Shown here: positions 31,365 through 43,485 of the stretch, piece after piece
How the letters are laid out: the number at the start of each line of letters is the position of its first letter
How positions within the stretch are numbered: position 1 is the stretch's first letter
Assembly: GCA_030015575.1 (NCBI GenBank)
Contig: CM057346.1
Span: 116,107,899 to 116,171,898 of the forward strand
Reading direction: 5' to 3'
DNA length: 64,000 nucleotides
Origin: Agapanthus africanus
Taxonomy: Eukaryota; Streptophyta; Magnoliopsida; Asparagales; Amaryllidaceae
The notes under the pieces: generated by a model
The model's database searches: none
Told to the model about the DNA's origin: nothing
The model's input: the letters and a program-made list of their open reading frames with translations, nothing else
Position numbers and translations under genes: made by a program

Positions 31365-32860
31365 TCAAAGACCTATCATCTCGATCAGCCGCTCCAACTG
31401 GGTCTGGGGTAAGGCCTTCGTGAATGGATCAGCAGTGTTATCTTCCGTAGCAACTCTCCGAACCTCGATCTCCTGGCAACCCACGATCTCCCTGATCAGG
31501 TGATACCGCCTCAAGATGTGCCTGGACTTCTGATGGGACCTGGGTTCCTTCGCTAAAGCTATAGCTCCGTTGTTGTCGCAATACAGCGGTATTGGATCAA
31601 CAATGGTAGGAACCACCTGAAGCTCCGTGAGGAACTTCTTTATCCAGACAGCTTCTTTTGCGGTATCTGCAGCAGCGATATATTCCGCTTCTATCGTCAA
31701 GTCGGCAACGGTTTCCTGTTTGGAACTCTTCCAACACACCGCCCCTCCATAGAGGGTAAAGACATAACCCGACATGGACTTGGAATCATCCTTGTCACTC
31801 TAGAAGCTGGAGTCAGCAAAGGCCTCGATCTGGAGGTCTTTTCCGCCATACACCAAGAACATCTCCTTAGTCCTTCTCAGGTACTTGAGAATGTTCTTTA
31901 CCGCTATCCAGTGCTTCTCCCCAGGGTTTGACTGATACCGGCTTACCACACTCAGTGCATAAGCTACATCTGGTCCGGTACACAACATCGCATACATTAT
32001 AGAGCCTACCGCAGAAGCGTAGGGTGTAATAGACATGCAATCCCTTTCCAAATCAGTCTTAGGAGACATCTCTTTGGAGTGGGTGATCCCGTGACAAGCC
32101 GGTAGATTACCGCTCTTGGAATCTTCCATACTGAATCTTTTCAGTATAGTGTCGATGTACCTGGACTGTGAGAGTCCTAATATTCTCTTGGATCTGTCAC
32201 GGTAGATCCGGATCCCCAGAATGTATGAGGCATCACCCAGGTCTTTCATGGAGAACCTGTGTGACAAGAACCCTTTGACAGATTGTAGCATAGGAATGTC
32301 ATTTCCTATCAAGAGAATGTCATCCACGTATAAAACGAGGAATACTACAGTTCTCGCTACAAATCTACTATAGATGCATGGTTCATCTGGATTTTTGATA
32401 AAGCCAAATTCTTTGACCGTCTCATCAAAACAGATGTTCCAACTCCGCGATGCATGCTTTAGTCCATAGATGGACTTAAGCAACTTGCACACCTTTCCGC
32501 TGCTCCCACTCTGAATGAAACCCTCTGGCTGGTCTATATAGACACGCTCCTCTAAATTTCCATTTAGAAAAGCGGTCTTTAAGTCCATCTGCCAGATCTC
32601 ATAATCGTGGAAGGCAGCAATGGCAAGAAGGATCCGAATGGATTTCAGCATAGCCACTGGAGAAAAGGTTTCGTCATAGTCCAAGCCAGGTCTTTGACGG
32701 AAACCCTTTGCAATAAGTCTAGCTTTATAGGTCTTAACCTGTCCATCTACACCAATCTTCCTTTTGAAGATCCACTTGCATCCTGCGGGTTTTACCCCAT
32801 CTGGAGCAATGTCTAACGTCCATACTTTTTTGGTGTACATGGACTCCATTTCAGTCCGCA
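31365..32860 (-). pseudogene. Copia RT and RNase H, complete internal copy
   Basis: Two frames. RT (32,861-31,800): VWTLDIAPDGVKPAGCKWIFKRK, KARLIAKGFRQRPGLDYDETFSPV, IWQMDLKTAFLNGNLEE and the active site LYVDDILLIGND, all intact. RNase H (31,775-31,365): [35 protein letters not shown] and [11 protein letters not shown]. Between them a TAG at 31,800-31,802 replaces the Gln of SSFQSDKDD, the form kept in the plus-strand copia near 63,915. The solo LTR at 32,866 cuts this from integrase. Confidence 0.92.
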
Positions 32861-32865
32861 TTGCA

Positions 32866-34767
32866 TGTTAGTCGATGTGCAACAACCCACGAGTAGCGGG
32901 GAGGCGGAAATATGAAAAACGATTTTGTTTTGTAGCATACATCGACTAACCGAAGATCTTTTCTAAACAATACTTAACAATAAGCATAGAGTTCTAAGCT
33001 ACTATGTGAAGAGATTATACCAAACGATTCTAGTCCTTCGTCTTTGTGATCTCTATGTCCTCCTCGGCCTCCTATCCGTGATATATGATCTACCCGAGTA
33101 CCCTAATCCAAGCTACACCTCAAGACTTGAGGTAACTTTGTTTCTCTAGTTGCTAACCAAAGTAACTAAGATGATGTAGAGTTAGGTTATGGAGTGTTTA
33201 GTCTTTACTAATCCTTGTACTCAACTCATGAGTGGTAGGATTAGGGTTTGGAGAAGGAGAGAGAGCTTGAGGAGAGAGAAGGTAGAGATGATAATGAGAA
33301 GAGAAAAAGCTTCTCACTTGAATATATCAAACATAATGAATTATCAAATAATATCAATTAAATGATTATTCACCATGCTTCATTTATTCAAGAAGAGTGA
33401 TTCATTATGTGAGTCATTAGATCATTAATGAAGTATTAATGATATGATGAATCATATAAATGAGTCACAAAAGCAATTAATGAAAATGCCACCTTAACCT
33501 CCTTAGTCACCCACCTTCTAGAAGCTTCTCGGATAATTACGAGAACGCCCTTCGCATCCGTGAAAACACGGAAAAACTAAAGACTGTATAAATCTAATAA
33601 CCCGATACTAGAATCTGGCTTAAACCAAAGCCGTCTAGTAAAAACTGTCTGAATGTCGTATGTGCGTTTAAACACGTATTCGTCCGAACCCTTGTCGTAA
33701 AACCGTACGACCTCTATATCATTTCGCCTGGAGTTGGGAAAACTCTGTGTGGGACTCTAAAGACTCAACTACTACGCTGGCAGTGGGTTTAACCATAGAC
33801 CGCAAGCGGCACTAGCTGTACGTAACGGTCCCCAGGTAGATGTCGATAAGAAGGCCGGTGAGGATACCCATCCGAACTCCTACCAAGCCTGTGTGTGACA
33901 ATATCCGTGCAGTCGGGTCTGTTCGTCTAAGAGTATCGCATGTATGGTCTAGGAAGGTAGTGAACGTCAGACCCCTAATAACTGTACAAGTCGTGTCGGT
34001 ATGGCTCTATCACCATCCGAGAATCTACTGATCAATCTATCAGTAATTCCCAATCAGCCCTGGCCAGGGACTTATGGTAATGACCAACCGATCACTGTGC
34101 GATATCAACTCCCTATACCGGGAGAGACGAATCCCTAACAGTCACTCACTGCCTCCACGTGGCTCGGGACTGTGCCCAACTAAAATCTGTTTGCACGACT
34201 CCTTTGAACCGTGGTAGGGTAGTAATCAAAGCACAGTGGGAACTCACACGAGACAAATGACGACTTTAAGTCAACGGACTATCTGCACACATGTCACCTG
34301 AGAACTGTTATCCGACGTTAGGTATAAATACCATCCAGTCAGTTCTCGGCGAGTCCTATCCGGTGTACTCACACCCAGTGAGCATCTGTATACAATCTTA
34401 GGTGCACTTCACCAATGGCTGCGGGACCAATCCATCGCCCCTCCTCAAGGTCTAGATATGTATACACCAGTCTACTCTGGAGTATCAATGCCCAGTCTCG
34501 ATACTCCTGCGACCAGGGACATCTAAGGATGTGCCTATTGACTATCCAGCTCCCACTAATATGACTGCCATCATAACGCCGGAAGTCAGGCAAACATCCT
34601 AAGGGCTTTATCAACATGCATATATATATGAATACTACGCAAAATATATCATACGTTAAGATAAAGACAAACCAAATAGCGTACTATCATATTAAGCAAG
34701 ACTGTTATGTACATACATATCCCAGTATCCTATACAATGAAGGCCTCTAGGGCATATATATCCAACA
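32866..34767 (-). mobile_element. Solo LTR of a related copia family, inserted in pol
   Basis: It is 1,902 bp, TGTTAGTCGATG...ATCCAACA on the plus strand, and splits pol between KWLDA and MRTE codons. Target copies are TTGCA (32,861-32,865) and ATGCA (34,768-34,772), matching at 4 of 5 bases. It is related to the host element's LTR in blocks (for example 33,780-33,850 with 30,322-30,390) but clearly diverged. There is no internal region. The frame running into it at 34,730-34,767 is an accident. Confidence 0.88.
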
Positions 34768-36400
34768 ATGCATCCAGCCATTTTACCGAGTCAATGCTCT
34801 GAATGGCCTGCTGGAAGCTAGTAGGCTCATCACTATCAATGATGCAATCCTCTCTATCCCCGTCTATGAGAAAACCGTAGTATCTTTCGGGCGGATGAGA
34901 CTGCCTACTACTTCTGCGGAGCGGCGTAGGAATGTCCTGATCTTTCGAACCCTCTGGTTCTACTAAGCTTTCAGTAATAGCTCGTGGTTCTGGAATTTCT
35001 TCCAGTTCTATTGCGCTCCCACTTATCTGTTTTTCCAAAAACTGAGTTTCCAAGAAGTGGGCATGACGAGAAAAAAATACCTTTTGTTCCTCTTCGCAAT
35101 AGAAGAAATATCCCTTGGAGTTCTTTGGATATCCCACAAACTTGCACTGTACTGAGCGTGCCTCGAGCTTGTCCGCATGCTGCTTTTTGACAAAAGCTGG
35201 ACATCCCCATGTCTTAATGTGATTAAGATAGGGTCTCTTCCCACACCACATATGATATGGTGTAGTAGGCACAGTCTTAGTTGGAACTCGGTTCAAAAGG
35301 TATGCAGCTGATTCTAGCGCATATCCCCAGAATGATCGCGGTAACTCAGCGTTACTCATCATGGACCGTACCATATCAAATAGGGTTCGGTTCCGTCTCT
35401 CCGATACACCGTTATGTTGCGGAGTGTATGGAGGAATAAGCTGAGAGAGAATCCCATTCTCTTTTAAGTAATCCAGGAACTCGGCACTCAAGTATTCACC
35501 ACTTCGATCAGATCTCAGTGTCTTGATACTTTTGCCGGTTTGTTTTTCTACTTCATTCTTGTATTCCTGGAATTTTCCAAAGGCTTCGGATTTATGTTTC
35601 ATTAAGAAGACATAACCGTACTTTGAAAAATCATCCGTAAAAGTAATGAAGTAAGAATAACCATTTCGTGCATGCGTAGACATTGGACCGCATACGTCAC
35701 TGTGTACGAGTCCCAAGAGCTCGCTCACTCTCACTCCGTGTCCAGTGAACGGAGTCTTTGTCATCTTTCCTTTGAGACAAGATTGACAAGTTGCATATGA
35801 TTGATATTCGAACGGATCCAAATATCCTTCTGTATGTAACTTCGTCAACCTTCTCTCATTGATGTGACCCAGTCTACAATGCCATAAGAAAGTCTGATTT
35901 ATTTCCGGAGACTTTCTTTTGTGTGTATTCTGGACATTGAAAATCTGTGGTTGGTTTAATACGTATATACCATTGCTCAATGTACCTGACCCAATCAGAA
36001 CTTGATTAAGGTGAATGTTTACAACATTACTTACAAACGCAAATTCATAACCTTCTTTAGAAATCAAAGATACAGAAATGATATTACAAGTTGCGTTGGG
36101 TACAAAAAAGCAATTACGTAGAACCAAAACATGTCCATCTGACATTCCCAGGTGATAGTCCCCCACGGCCTCAGCATCCATGCTAGCTCCGTTTGCAACT
36201 TTGAGGGTCATATCACCTGCTTTCAAAAACCTACGCGTTCTCAATGCCTGCAAAGAATTACAGATATGAGATCCTGATCCGGTATCCAATACCCAGGACG
36301 TAGAGTTTATTGATAGACAGTTTTCATACACACCTGAAGCTGAAGCCGCAACCTGCTTCAAATCCTGTGTTCTGGCTTTCCAAACCCTGCAATCTTTCTT
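34768..36400 (-). pseudogene. Copia protease and integrase
   Basis: Protease: STSWVLDTGSGSHICN, with the DTG triad intact. GAG-pre-integrase: TFLWHCRLGHINERRLTKLH...YATCQSCLKGKMTKTPF (HHCC). Integrase core: GLVHSDVCGP (Asp), LRSDRSGEYLS (Asp) and HNGVSERRNRTL (Glu), so DDE is complete. The end, RRSSRQSHPPERYYGFLI...DSVKWLDA, precedes RT. The frame is open from 36,361 to the solo LTR at 34,767. Upstream it joins the knuckle region through a TGA at about 36,399. Confidence 0.93.
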
Positions 36401-37213
36401 TCAGTGTCCACTCTTGTGACAGTAAAAGCATTCTTCCTTATCCACAAGCTTTCCCGCTACCTTTGTTGCTTTTCCCTTTCCCTTCATATCCACCTTACTA
36501 ACACCGCCCCTTAGTTTGGCGGGGGTTTTCTTCTTCTTTCCGTTGGCTTTCGCCCTGAACCTAGAAGAGGAAGATCCTCCTACAAACAAAGTGGATGTTT
36601 CCCTACCTTTCTATAGGGTGCCCTCTGCACTCCTCAGCAAGTTGAGAATCTCTGAAAGTTCAACTTCCTTTTCTTGCAAGTTGAAATTCAGGATGAACTG
36701 GGCGTAAGTGGAAGGAAGGGACTGAAGAATCAAGTCTGTATAGAGCTCATTCTCCAACATGGTCCCAAGGTCCGCGAGCTCCTCTATGTAGCCAATCATC
36801 TTAAGCACGTGTTCCGCTACCGATGATCCGACGGCCAATCTTGCCGAAAATAACTTCTTAGACACTTCGTATCTTGCGATACGAGATTGCTCTCCATACA
36901 GTTCTTTTGTATGGAGAAATATGGATTCGAGGTCCATATTCTCGTGCCTCCTCTGATGTTCGTTGTCCATAGAGGCAAGCACGAGGCACTTGGCCTTCGC
37001 GCAGTCGATCTCCCAAGTCTTACGGATTTCCTTATCCGCGACGCTGGAGGTGGGACCTGGGACAGGGGGAGCTTTGGTGGTAAGAAGATACCCCAACTTG
37101 TCATAAGTGATTGCCATTTTGACATTCCTGAGCCAATCTTTGTAGTTTGGCCCTGTCAGTATGTTTTTATTTAGAAGTAACTTAAGTCCAGTCATGATAA
37201 ATGGTCGCTGCAA
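36399..37213 (-). pseudogene. Copia gag with zinc knuckle, two nonsense codons
   Basis: Gag forms the particle. The frame 37,213-36,611 reads MTGLKLLLNKNILTGPNYKDWLRNVKMAI, EIDCAKAKCLVLASMD, RIARYEVSKKLFSARLAVGSSVAEHVLKMI and LILQSLPSTYAQFILNF, a typical copia gag. The start is the first ATG after a pyrimidine tract and TTGCAG. A TAG at 36,611 stops it. The reading continues in frame with a basic stretch and the knuckle CFYCHKSGH-stop-KKDC, where a TGA (about 36,399-36,401) replaces Trp. Two single-base stops are the only visible damage. Confidence 0.9.
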
Positions 37214-39238
37214 TTAGGAGAGAGAGAAGAAACACTTTAGCATGATGCTCTTGCAAGTTTAGAGTGGTTTTTAATTTGTCTAAACAGGATGGCTCCCACT
37301 GTCTCTCGAATCCCTCCTCAAACCATAAAGGAAGAATTAGTCGGGATCAATCTCACTGTACAATACTTGCTTAACCGTTCAGCCAGGCCAGTGTCGGTAC
37401 TTCGAGGGAGGTTTTCCAACGCTTTCGCGAAGTTCCTTAATTAAGTAACCTCTTTTCCCTGTGGGCGTAGCCCCGCTAACACCTTTCTAGACACCTACTT
37501 GGTTTATAGCATTGATCGTTAAGTGAGAAAGTTCCGGAGGAGTAGCATATACTCACAGTAGGATCGGGATCCAAATATCATCGCGTGACAAAACTGAAGG
37601 AATCCTACCAGAATCATCACACTCCAAATGGTATGCAACGCTAGCAAGTTTTAGTTCTTTTGAAACTCCCGATGTGGATTTTTGCCCCATGCTCTTATGA
37701 CCTTGACTTTGGCCAAAATATCATAAGTCACATGTCAAGTTCTACCCGTCATTCTCTAGGTTAATTTGAGCCCACCCGCACATACCCTTGACTTTGGCCA
37801 AAATGGTAGAACGACTGCCCCAAACCAAAACATCTATCTATGCTGCACATGAATACCCAATAGCTACCAATCACTATGCCTTGACTTTGGCCAACATACA
37901 TAGCTTGAATACTTATTGACCATTCATGTGAAATGACGGAGGGCTACGAATGGTTTTGGCGAAACCGTGAACGTAATGAACTTGATATAATCGAAGGAAC
38001 GAGATAGCTTTCAAAAGGAGTGGTTCAAGCTCCGCATTTAAAAGTTTGGTTTTGAAAAGAACCGAGTGGTTTTGAAAGTGTTCCAACGACTTTTACTTGG
38101 TTTATTTTATCTTGCATTAATTCTAATGCGTCCCATCATTTAATCCTACCATTGCAGAAAAAAACGAAAATATGACGTACGCTTATGCCATCCGCATTCG
38201 CCACGGGGTCCCGTCATCACCCGTTAGGTTACTTAACTAACGACAGAGCGGGAGCTGGACTAGCGCGGATGCAAAACATAAGCAACGCCTAAATAGATAT
38301 CATACAGATATATATAAACATTCATCACATGCAATGATAGCCATTCCAGATCACAGATGAATACATTGGATATACTAGGAATCAGCAATTCGTACGAGCC
38401 TGTAACGAAGAACGGATTACACGGTCGCGATGAATAGCCAAACCCCACCCTAGACCCCTACGGGTGCGGCAAACTACCCGCCAAGTACCCGAAGCGAAGT
38501 AACCTCCCTCAACACCGTGAGTAGGCCACTCGGCACTTCCAGATACCCGGTAGTTTGTGCACCCCACCTTGGGTCTATCCTAGGAGCAAAAACAGTAAAA
38601 AGAAATTATACAATGACGGCTACAACCCCGACCCGATTGTGCGGCCATACAAATAATTATTACATCAATTTACATATTACAAGAATTGAAAGAATAAGAA
38701 AACTCTCATCTCACAACCCCCCGGCTATTCATCCACGACAATCCAACGAATTCATATACACAAACCATCAACATTACAGATCACAGATATGTATAACCCC
38801 TACTAATCGACGTATAGCGATTAGCGGACGTTCAATACATATAATACACTACAGATATAACCCATTAGCCAAAGTGTAAAGAAGTTCGATCAAAAATACG
38901 GATTTGTGACCACCCCCAAAACCAACTTGTTCTCTGGAAAATCTGGGTGGAAACAAACTATCTCAAAAATCACAAAACACCCCCAGAAGTAAACTGCAGG
39001 AAAAACGATCCACGACCGAGTCAACTCGGCCGCGGAACCGCGGTGAGTTGGTCGGTTCAGTGGGTCGTTTTTCTTGCCTGTACTTAGAAAAGCCTGAGCC
39101 GATTTTTAAGATATGATTTATTAATTTTAAAGCAGGTTTAAAAATCGGCAGAATGTTAGGGTTTTCGAAAAATGTTTTGCGGTTTTTTGCGATCGAAGTT
39201 CTATATACTTTGCTAACTAGTTAGTTTGTGTTTAGCTA
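37214..39238 (-). other. Copia leader (5' untranslated region)
   Basis: About 2 kb between primer-binding site and gag, with no conserved ORF. Read on the minus strand it has a conserved structured block (38,172-38,278), three hairpins around a GGCCAAAGTCAAGG loop (37,694-37,903), and a pyrimidine tract plus CAG just before gag (37,215-37,240) that looks like a 3' splice site. All three recur in the plus-strand copia leader. Confidence 0.7.
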
Positions 39239-39251
39239 GGCTCTGATACCA
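39239..39251 (-). other. Copia primer-binding site (tRNA-iMet)
   Basis: On the minus strand TGGTATCAGAGCC follows the LTR end after one base. It is complementary to the 3' end of plant initiator tRNA-Met. Confidence 0.92.
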
Positions 39252-39252
39252 C

Positions 39253-41291
39253 TGTAAGTCCACGCTGCCCACCCCGGTGCTTGCGGGGAGGCGGAAATGT
39301 TATGAAAAAATTCGATTTTTACAACTCTAAGCAACATGGACTATGTAAAGGAGGGATCTTTGCTAAACAAAACTAACTAACAAAGCTAAAGAGTTTAGCT
39401 ACTCGGAAAGTGGGTTATACCTAGGGCTTCAAGTCCTTCTCTCCTTGCTCCTTGGAGTGAAAGAAAGGGTTCTCCTTGTCGCTTCTCTTGCCGAAGAAAG
39501 ATCCACCCGCGGGCCTCAACCTTTGGCTCCAACCTCAAACTAGAAGTAATTAAGGTGCTTGGTGTGCTAGACCTAGGACCTTAGAAAGAGTAGAGAGTGT
39601 TTTTGGAGGGATTATCTCAAGCTCAAATGGTTCTCAACACATGAGAGGGGAGAGCTAGAGATAGAGGAAGAGGAGGAGAGAGAATGGAAAATGATAAAGT
39701 GAGAAGAATATTACAACCCTTCTCACATATATGTGATTTATGAATAATAGATAATTAGTCAAGATAATTGTCATGGTTAATCAAGAGATGACCATTATCA
39801 TTTCACATTAAATGCTTTTGCAAGGATCAAAGATCATCTTTCATATGGAATGATGATGGTCAACTTGTCAACCTAGGTCAACAAGTCAAGTATAGTCAAA
39901 TGGTCAACAACCCTAACCATGCACAATTATAATTAACTAATTATTAATAAATCATAATTCACACATAAACATTAGGGTTAAGAAACTGACAATAGTCATC
40001 AACCCTAATCAAAGTCCTCTGCCTCTGTCTCAGTCAACTATGCATACACACCCGTATCCGTGTACCGAGGAACACGAATACAATGAGATAAAACCAATCC
40101 CAAATCATATACTAGGATCCGGCTTAAACCAAAGCCCGCTAGTATAAGCTGTCCGGACACCAAACGTGCACAAGTACGCGGATGTGAACGAACCCTGTCG
40201 CAATACCATGCGACCTCTACTCATTTTGCCTAAAGGCGAATAACCCTCTGTATGGGACTCTAAAGACTCGACACTATGCTGGCAGTGGGTTTAACCACAG
40301 ACCACAAGCGGCACTAACTGTACGTAACGGTCCCCAGGTAGATGCCGATAAGAAGACTGACGAGGTAAACCCCATCTGAACTCCTACTGAGCCTGAATGT
40401 GACAGTCTCCGTACAGTCCGGTCTGTTCGTCTAAGAACATCGCATGGCGGGCCTAGGGGCGGTAAGCGTCAGTCCCCTACTAGCGGTACAAGTCGTGCCG
40501 GAGTGTAGCCCAGAACACTTGAGATAACACTGGGAACCTACCAGTCTATCTCGCTTGCCCTGGCCAGGGACTTTGTGTAATAGCTCTCCTAGACACAGCG
40601 CGATATCAACCCCTAATACCGGGAGAGACGAATCATGTCTAACCGTCACTGCCTCCAAGTGCTTCGGGACTGCACCCAAAAACTACCTGTTTGCACGACT
40701 CCTTTGAGCCGTGGTAGGGTAGTAATCAATGTACAGTGGGAACACACTCGAGGCGAAGTGACAGTGTCAAGTCAACGGACTAAGCTGTACGCATGTCACC
40801 TGGGAACTGATAACTGACGATAGGTATAATACCAACCAACAGTTCCCGACGAGTCCTGTCCAGTGTACTCGTAACCTAACGAGCACCCACATACTATCCC
40901 AAGTACGACGTACTGACGGCTGTGGGACAGGCCGTCTCCCAAGCTGGGATGAGAAGCGCATACGCTAGTCTACTCCGGAGTATCGATGCCATGTCTCGAT
41001 AGTCCTGCGACTAGGTACCTGCATAAGGATGTGCTTATAGATTACCCAGCCCCCACGAGTGTGACTGCCATCACAACGTTGGTAATCAAGCAAAGATCCT
41101 AAGGGCTCCACTAATGTGTAAAGGCGATATGCTAAAAGAAACACATGCACACATTAAAGCAGAAACAAACCAAGTAGCATACTACCATTTTGAGCAAGAA
41201 TGTCAATACAAGGTGAATATCCCAAGCTTCCATCAAGTAATATACAATCCAGTATGATACAGTAATGGCCTCTAGGGCATATACACTAGCA
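39253..41291 (-). mobile_element. Copia middle LTR shared by two internal copies
   Basis: It is 2,039 bp with the same ends as the left LTR. It is followed (minus direction) by a primer-binding site and preceded by a polypurine tract AAGTGGGAGAT (41,292-41,302). It therefore acts as 3' LTR for the partial copy on its right and 5' LTR for the full copy on its left. Confidence 0.92.
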
Positions 41292-41305
41292 ATCTCCCAC
41301 TTGCA

Positions 41306-42827
41306 CTAAGGCCATGTACTGGCGTATCGAAGACCTATCATCTCGATCAGCCGCTCGAACTGGGTCTGGGGTAAGGCCTTCGTGAATGGATCAGCAGTGT
41401 TATCTTCCGTAGCAACTCTCCGAACCTCGATCTCCTGGCAACCCACGATCTCCCTGATCAGGTGATACCGCCTCAAGATGTGCCTGGACTTCTGATGGGA
41501 CCTGGGTTCCTTCGCTAAAGCTATAGCTCCGTTGTTGTCGCAATACAGCGGTATTGGATCAACAATGGTAGGAACCACCTGAAGCTCCGTGAGGAACTTC
41601 TTTATCCAGACAGCTTTTTTTGCGGCATCTGCAGCAGCGATATATTCCGCTTCCATCGTCAAGTCGGCAACGGTTTCCTGTTTGGAACTCTTCCAACACA
41701 CCGCCCCTCCATAGAGGGTAAAGACATAACCCGACATGGACTTGGAATCATCCTTGTCACTCTAGAAGCTGGAGTCAGCAAAGGCCTCGATCTGGAGGTC
41801 TTTTCCGCCATACACCAAGAACATCTCCTTAGTCCTTCTCAGGTACTTGAGAATGTTCTTTACCGCTATCCAGTGCTTCTCCCCAGGGTTTGACTGATAC
41901 CAGCTTACCACACTCAGTGCATAAGCTACATCTGGTCCGGTACACAACATCGCATACATTATAGAGCCTACCGCAGAAGCGTAGGGTGTAATAGACATGC
42001 GATCCCTTTCCAAATCAGTCTTAGGAGACATCTCTTTGGAGTGGGTGATCCCGTGACAAGCCGGTAGATTACCGCGCTTGGAATCTTCCATACTGAATCT
42101 TTTCAGTATAGTGTCGATGTACCTGGACTGTGAGAGTCCTAATATCCTCTTGGATCTGTCACGGTAGATCCGGATCCCCAGAATGTATGAGGCATCACCC
42201 AGGTCTTTCATGGAGAACCTGTGTGACAAGAACCCTTTGACAGATTGTAGCATAGGAATGTCATTTCCTATCAAGAGAATGTCATCCACGTATAAAACGA
42301 GGAATACTACATTTCTCGCTACAAATCTACTATAGATGCATGGTTCATCTGGATTTTTGATAAAGCCAAATTCTTTGACCGTCTCATCAAAACAGATGTT
42401 CCAACTCCGCGATGCATGCTTTAGTCCATAGATGGACTTAAGCAACTTGCACACCTTTCCGCTGCTCCCACTCTGAATGAAACCCTCTGGCTGGTCCATA
42501 TAGACACGCTCCTCTAAATTTCCATTTAGAAAAGCGGTCTTTAAGTCCATCTGCTAGATCTCATAATCGTGGAAGGCAGCAATGGCAAGAAGGATCCGAA
42601 TGGATTTCAGCATAGCCACTGGAGAAAAGGTTTCGTCATAGTCCAAGCCAGGTCTTTGACGGAAACCCTTTGCAATAAGTCTAGCTTTATAGGTTTTAAC
42701 CTGTCCATCTACACCAATCTTCCTTTTGAAGATCCACTTGCATCCTACGGGTTTTACCCCATCTGGAGCAATGTCTAACGTCCATACTTTTTTGGTGTAC
42801 ATGGACTCCATTTTAGTCCGCATTGCA
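41306..42827 (-). pseudogene. Copia RT and RNase H, partial second copy
   Basis: It is almost identical to 31,365-32,861. It has the same TAG in place of Gln (at 41,762-41,764) and adds its own TAG replacing the Trp of EIWQMD (about 42,551-42,553). RT motifs including LYVDDILLIGND and RNase H motifs are otherwise present. Its right end runs into the first 20 bases of the related solo LTR (42,828-42,847), as the other copy does, and then jumps into the host LTR. Confidence 0.92.
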
Positions 42828-42844
42828 TGTTAGTCGATGTGCAA

Positions 42845-43480
42845 CAAGTGCTTCGGGACTGCATCCAAAAACTACCTGTTTGCACGACTCCTTTAAGCCG
42901 TGGTAGGGTAGTAATCAAAGTACAATGGGAACACACTAGAGGCGAAGTGACAGTGTCAAGTCAACGGACTAAGCTGTACTCATGTCACCTGGGAACTGAT
43001 AACTAACGATAGGTATAATACCAACCAACAGTTCCCGACGAGTCCTGTCCAGTGTACTCGTAACCTAACGAGCACCCGCATACTATCCCAAGTACGACGT
43101 ATTGACGGCTGTGGGACAGGCCGTCTCCCAAGCTGGGATGAGAAGCGCATACGCTAGTCTACTCCGGAGTATCGATGCCCTGTCTCGATAGTCCTGCGAC
43201 TAGGGACCTGCATAAGGATGTGCTTATAGATTACCCAGCCCCCACGAGTGTGACTGCCATCACAACGCTGGTAATCAAGAAAAGATCCTAAGGGCTCCAC
43301 TAATGTGTAAAGGCGATATGCTAAAAGAAACACATGCACACATTAAAGCAGAAACAAACCAAGTAGCATACTACCATTTTGAGCAAGAATGTCAATACAA
43401 GGTGAATATCCCAAGCTTCCATCAAGTAATATACAATCCAGTATGATACAGTAATGGCCTCTAGGGCATATACACTAACA
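42845..43480 (-). mobile_element. Copia partial 5' LTR (right end of composite)
   Basis: It matches the outer 636 bases of the middle LTR (40,656-41,291). The inner 1.4 kb, leader, gag and integrase of this copy are deleted. The deletion joint has a 3-base CAA overlap. The outer end TGTTAGTGTATATGCCC is followed by the target copy ATAAA. Confidence 0.9.
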
Positions 43481-43485
43481 ATAAA

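Larger units (their letters stand above)
29292..43480 (-). mobile_element. Copia composite LTR-internal-LTR-internal-LTR, minus strand
   Basis: A single insertion bounded by ATAAA on both sides (29,287-29,291 and 43,481-43,485). Reading minus from the right: a partial 5' LTR (42,845-43,480), 20 bases of another LTR, a 3' pol piece (41,306-42,827), a full LTR (39,253-41,291), a complete internal region (31,330-39,252), and a full LTR (29,292-31,329). Two internal copies sharing a middle LTR point to unequal recombination between LTRs, followed by a deletion in the upstream copy. The LTR start TGTTAGTGTATATGCCCTAG resembles the Angela group of Ty1/copia (from memory). Confidence 0.92.
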
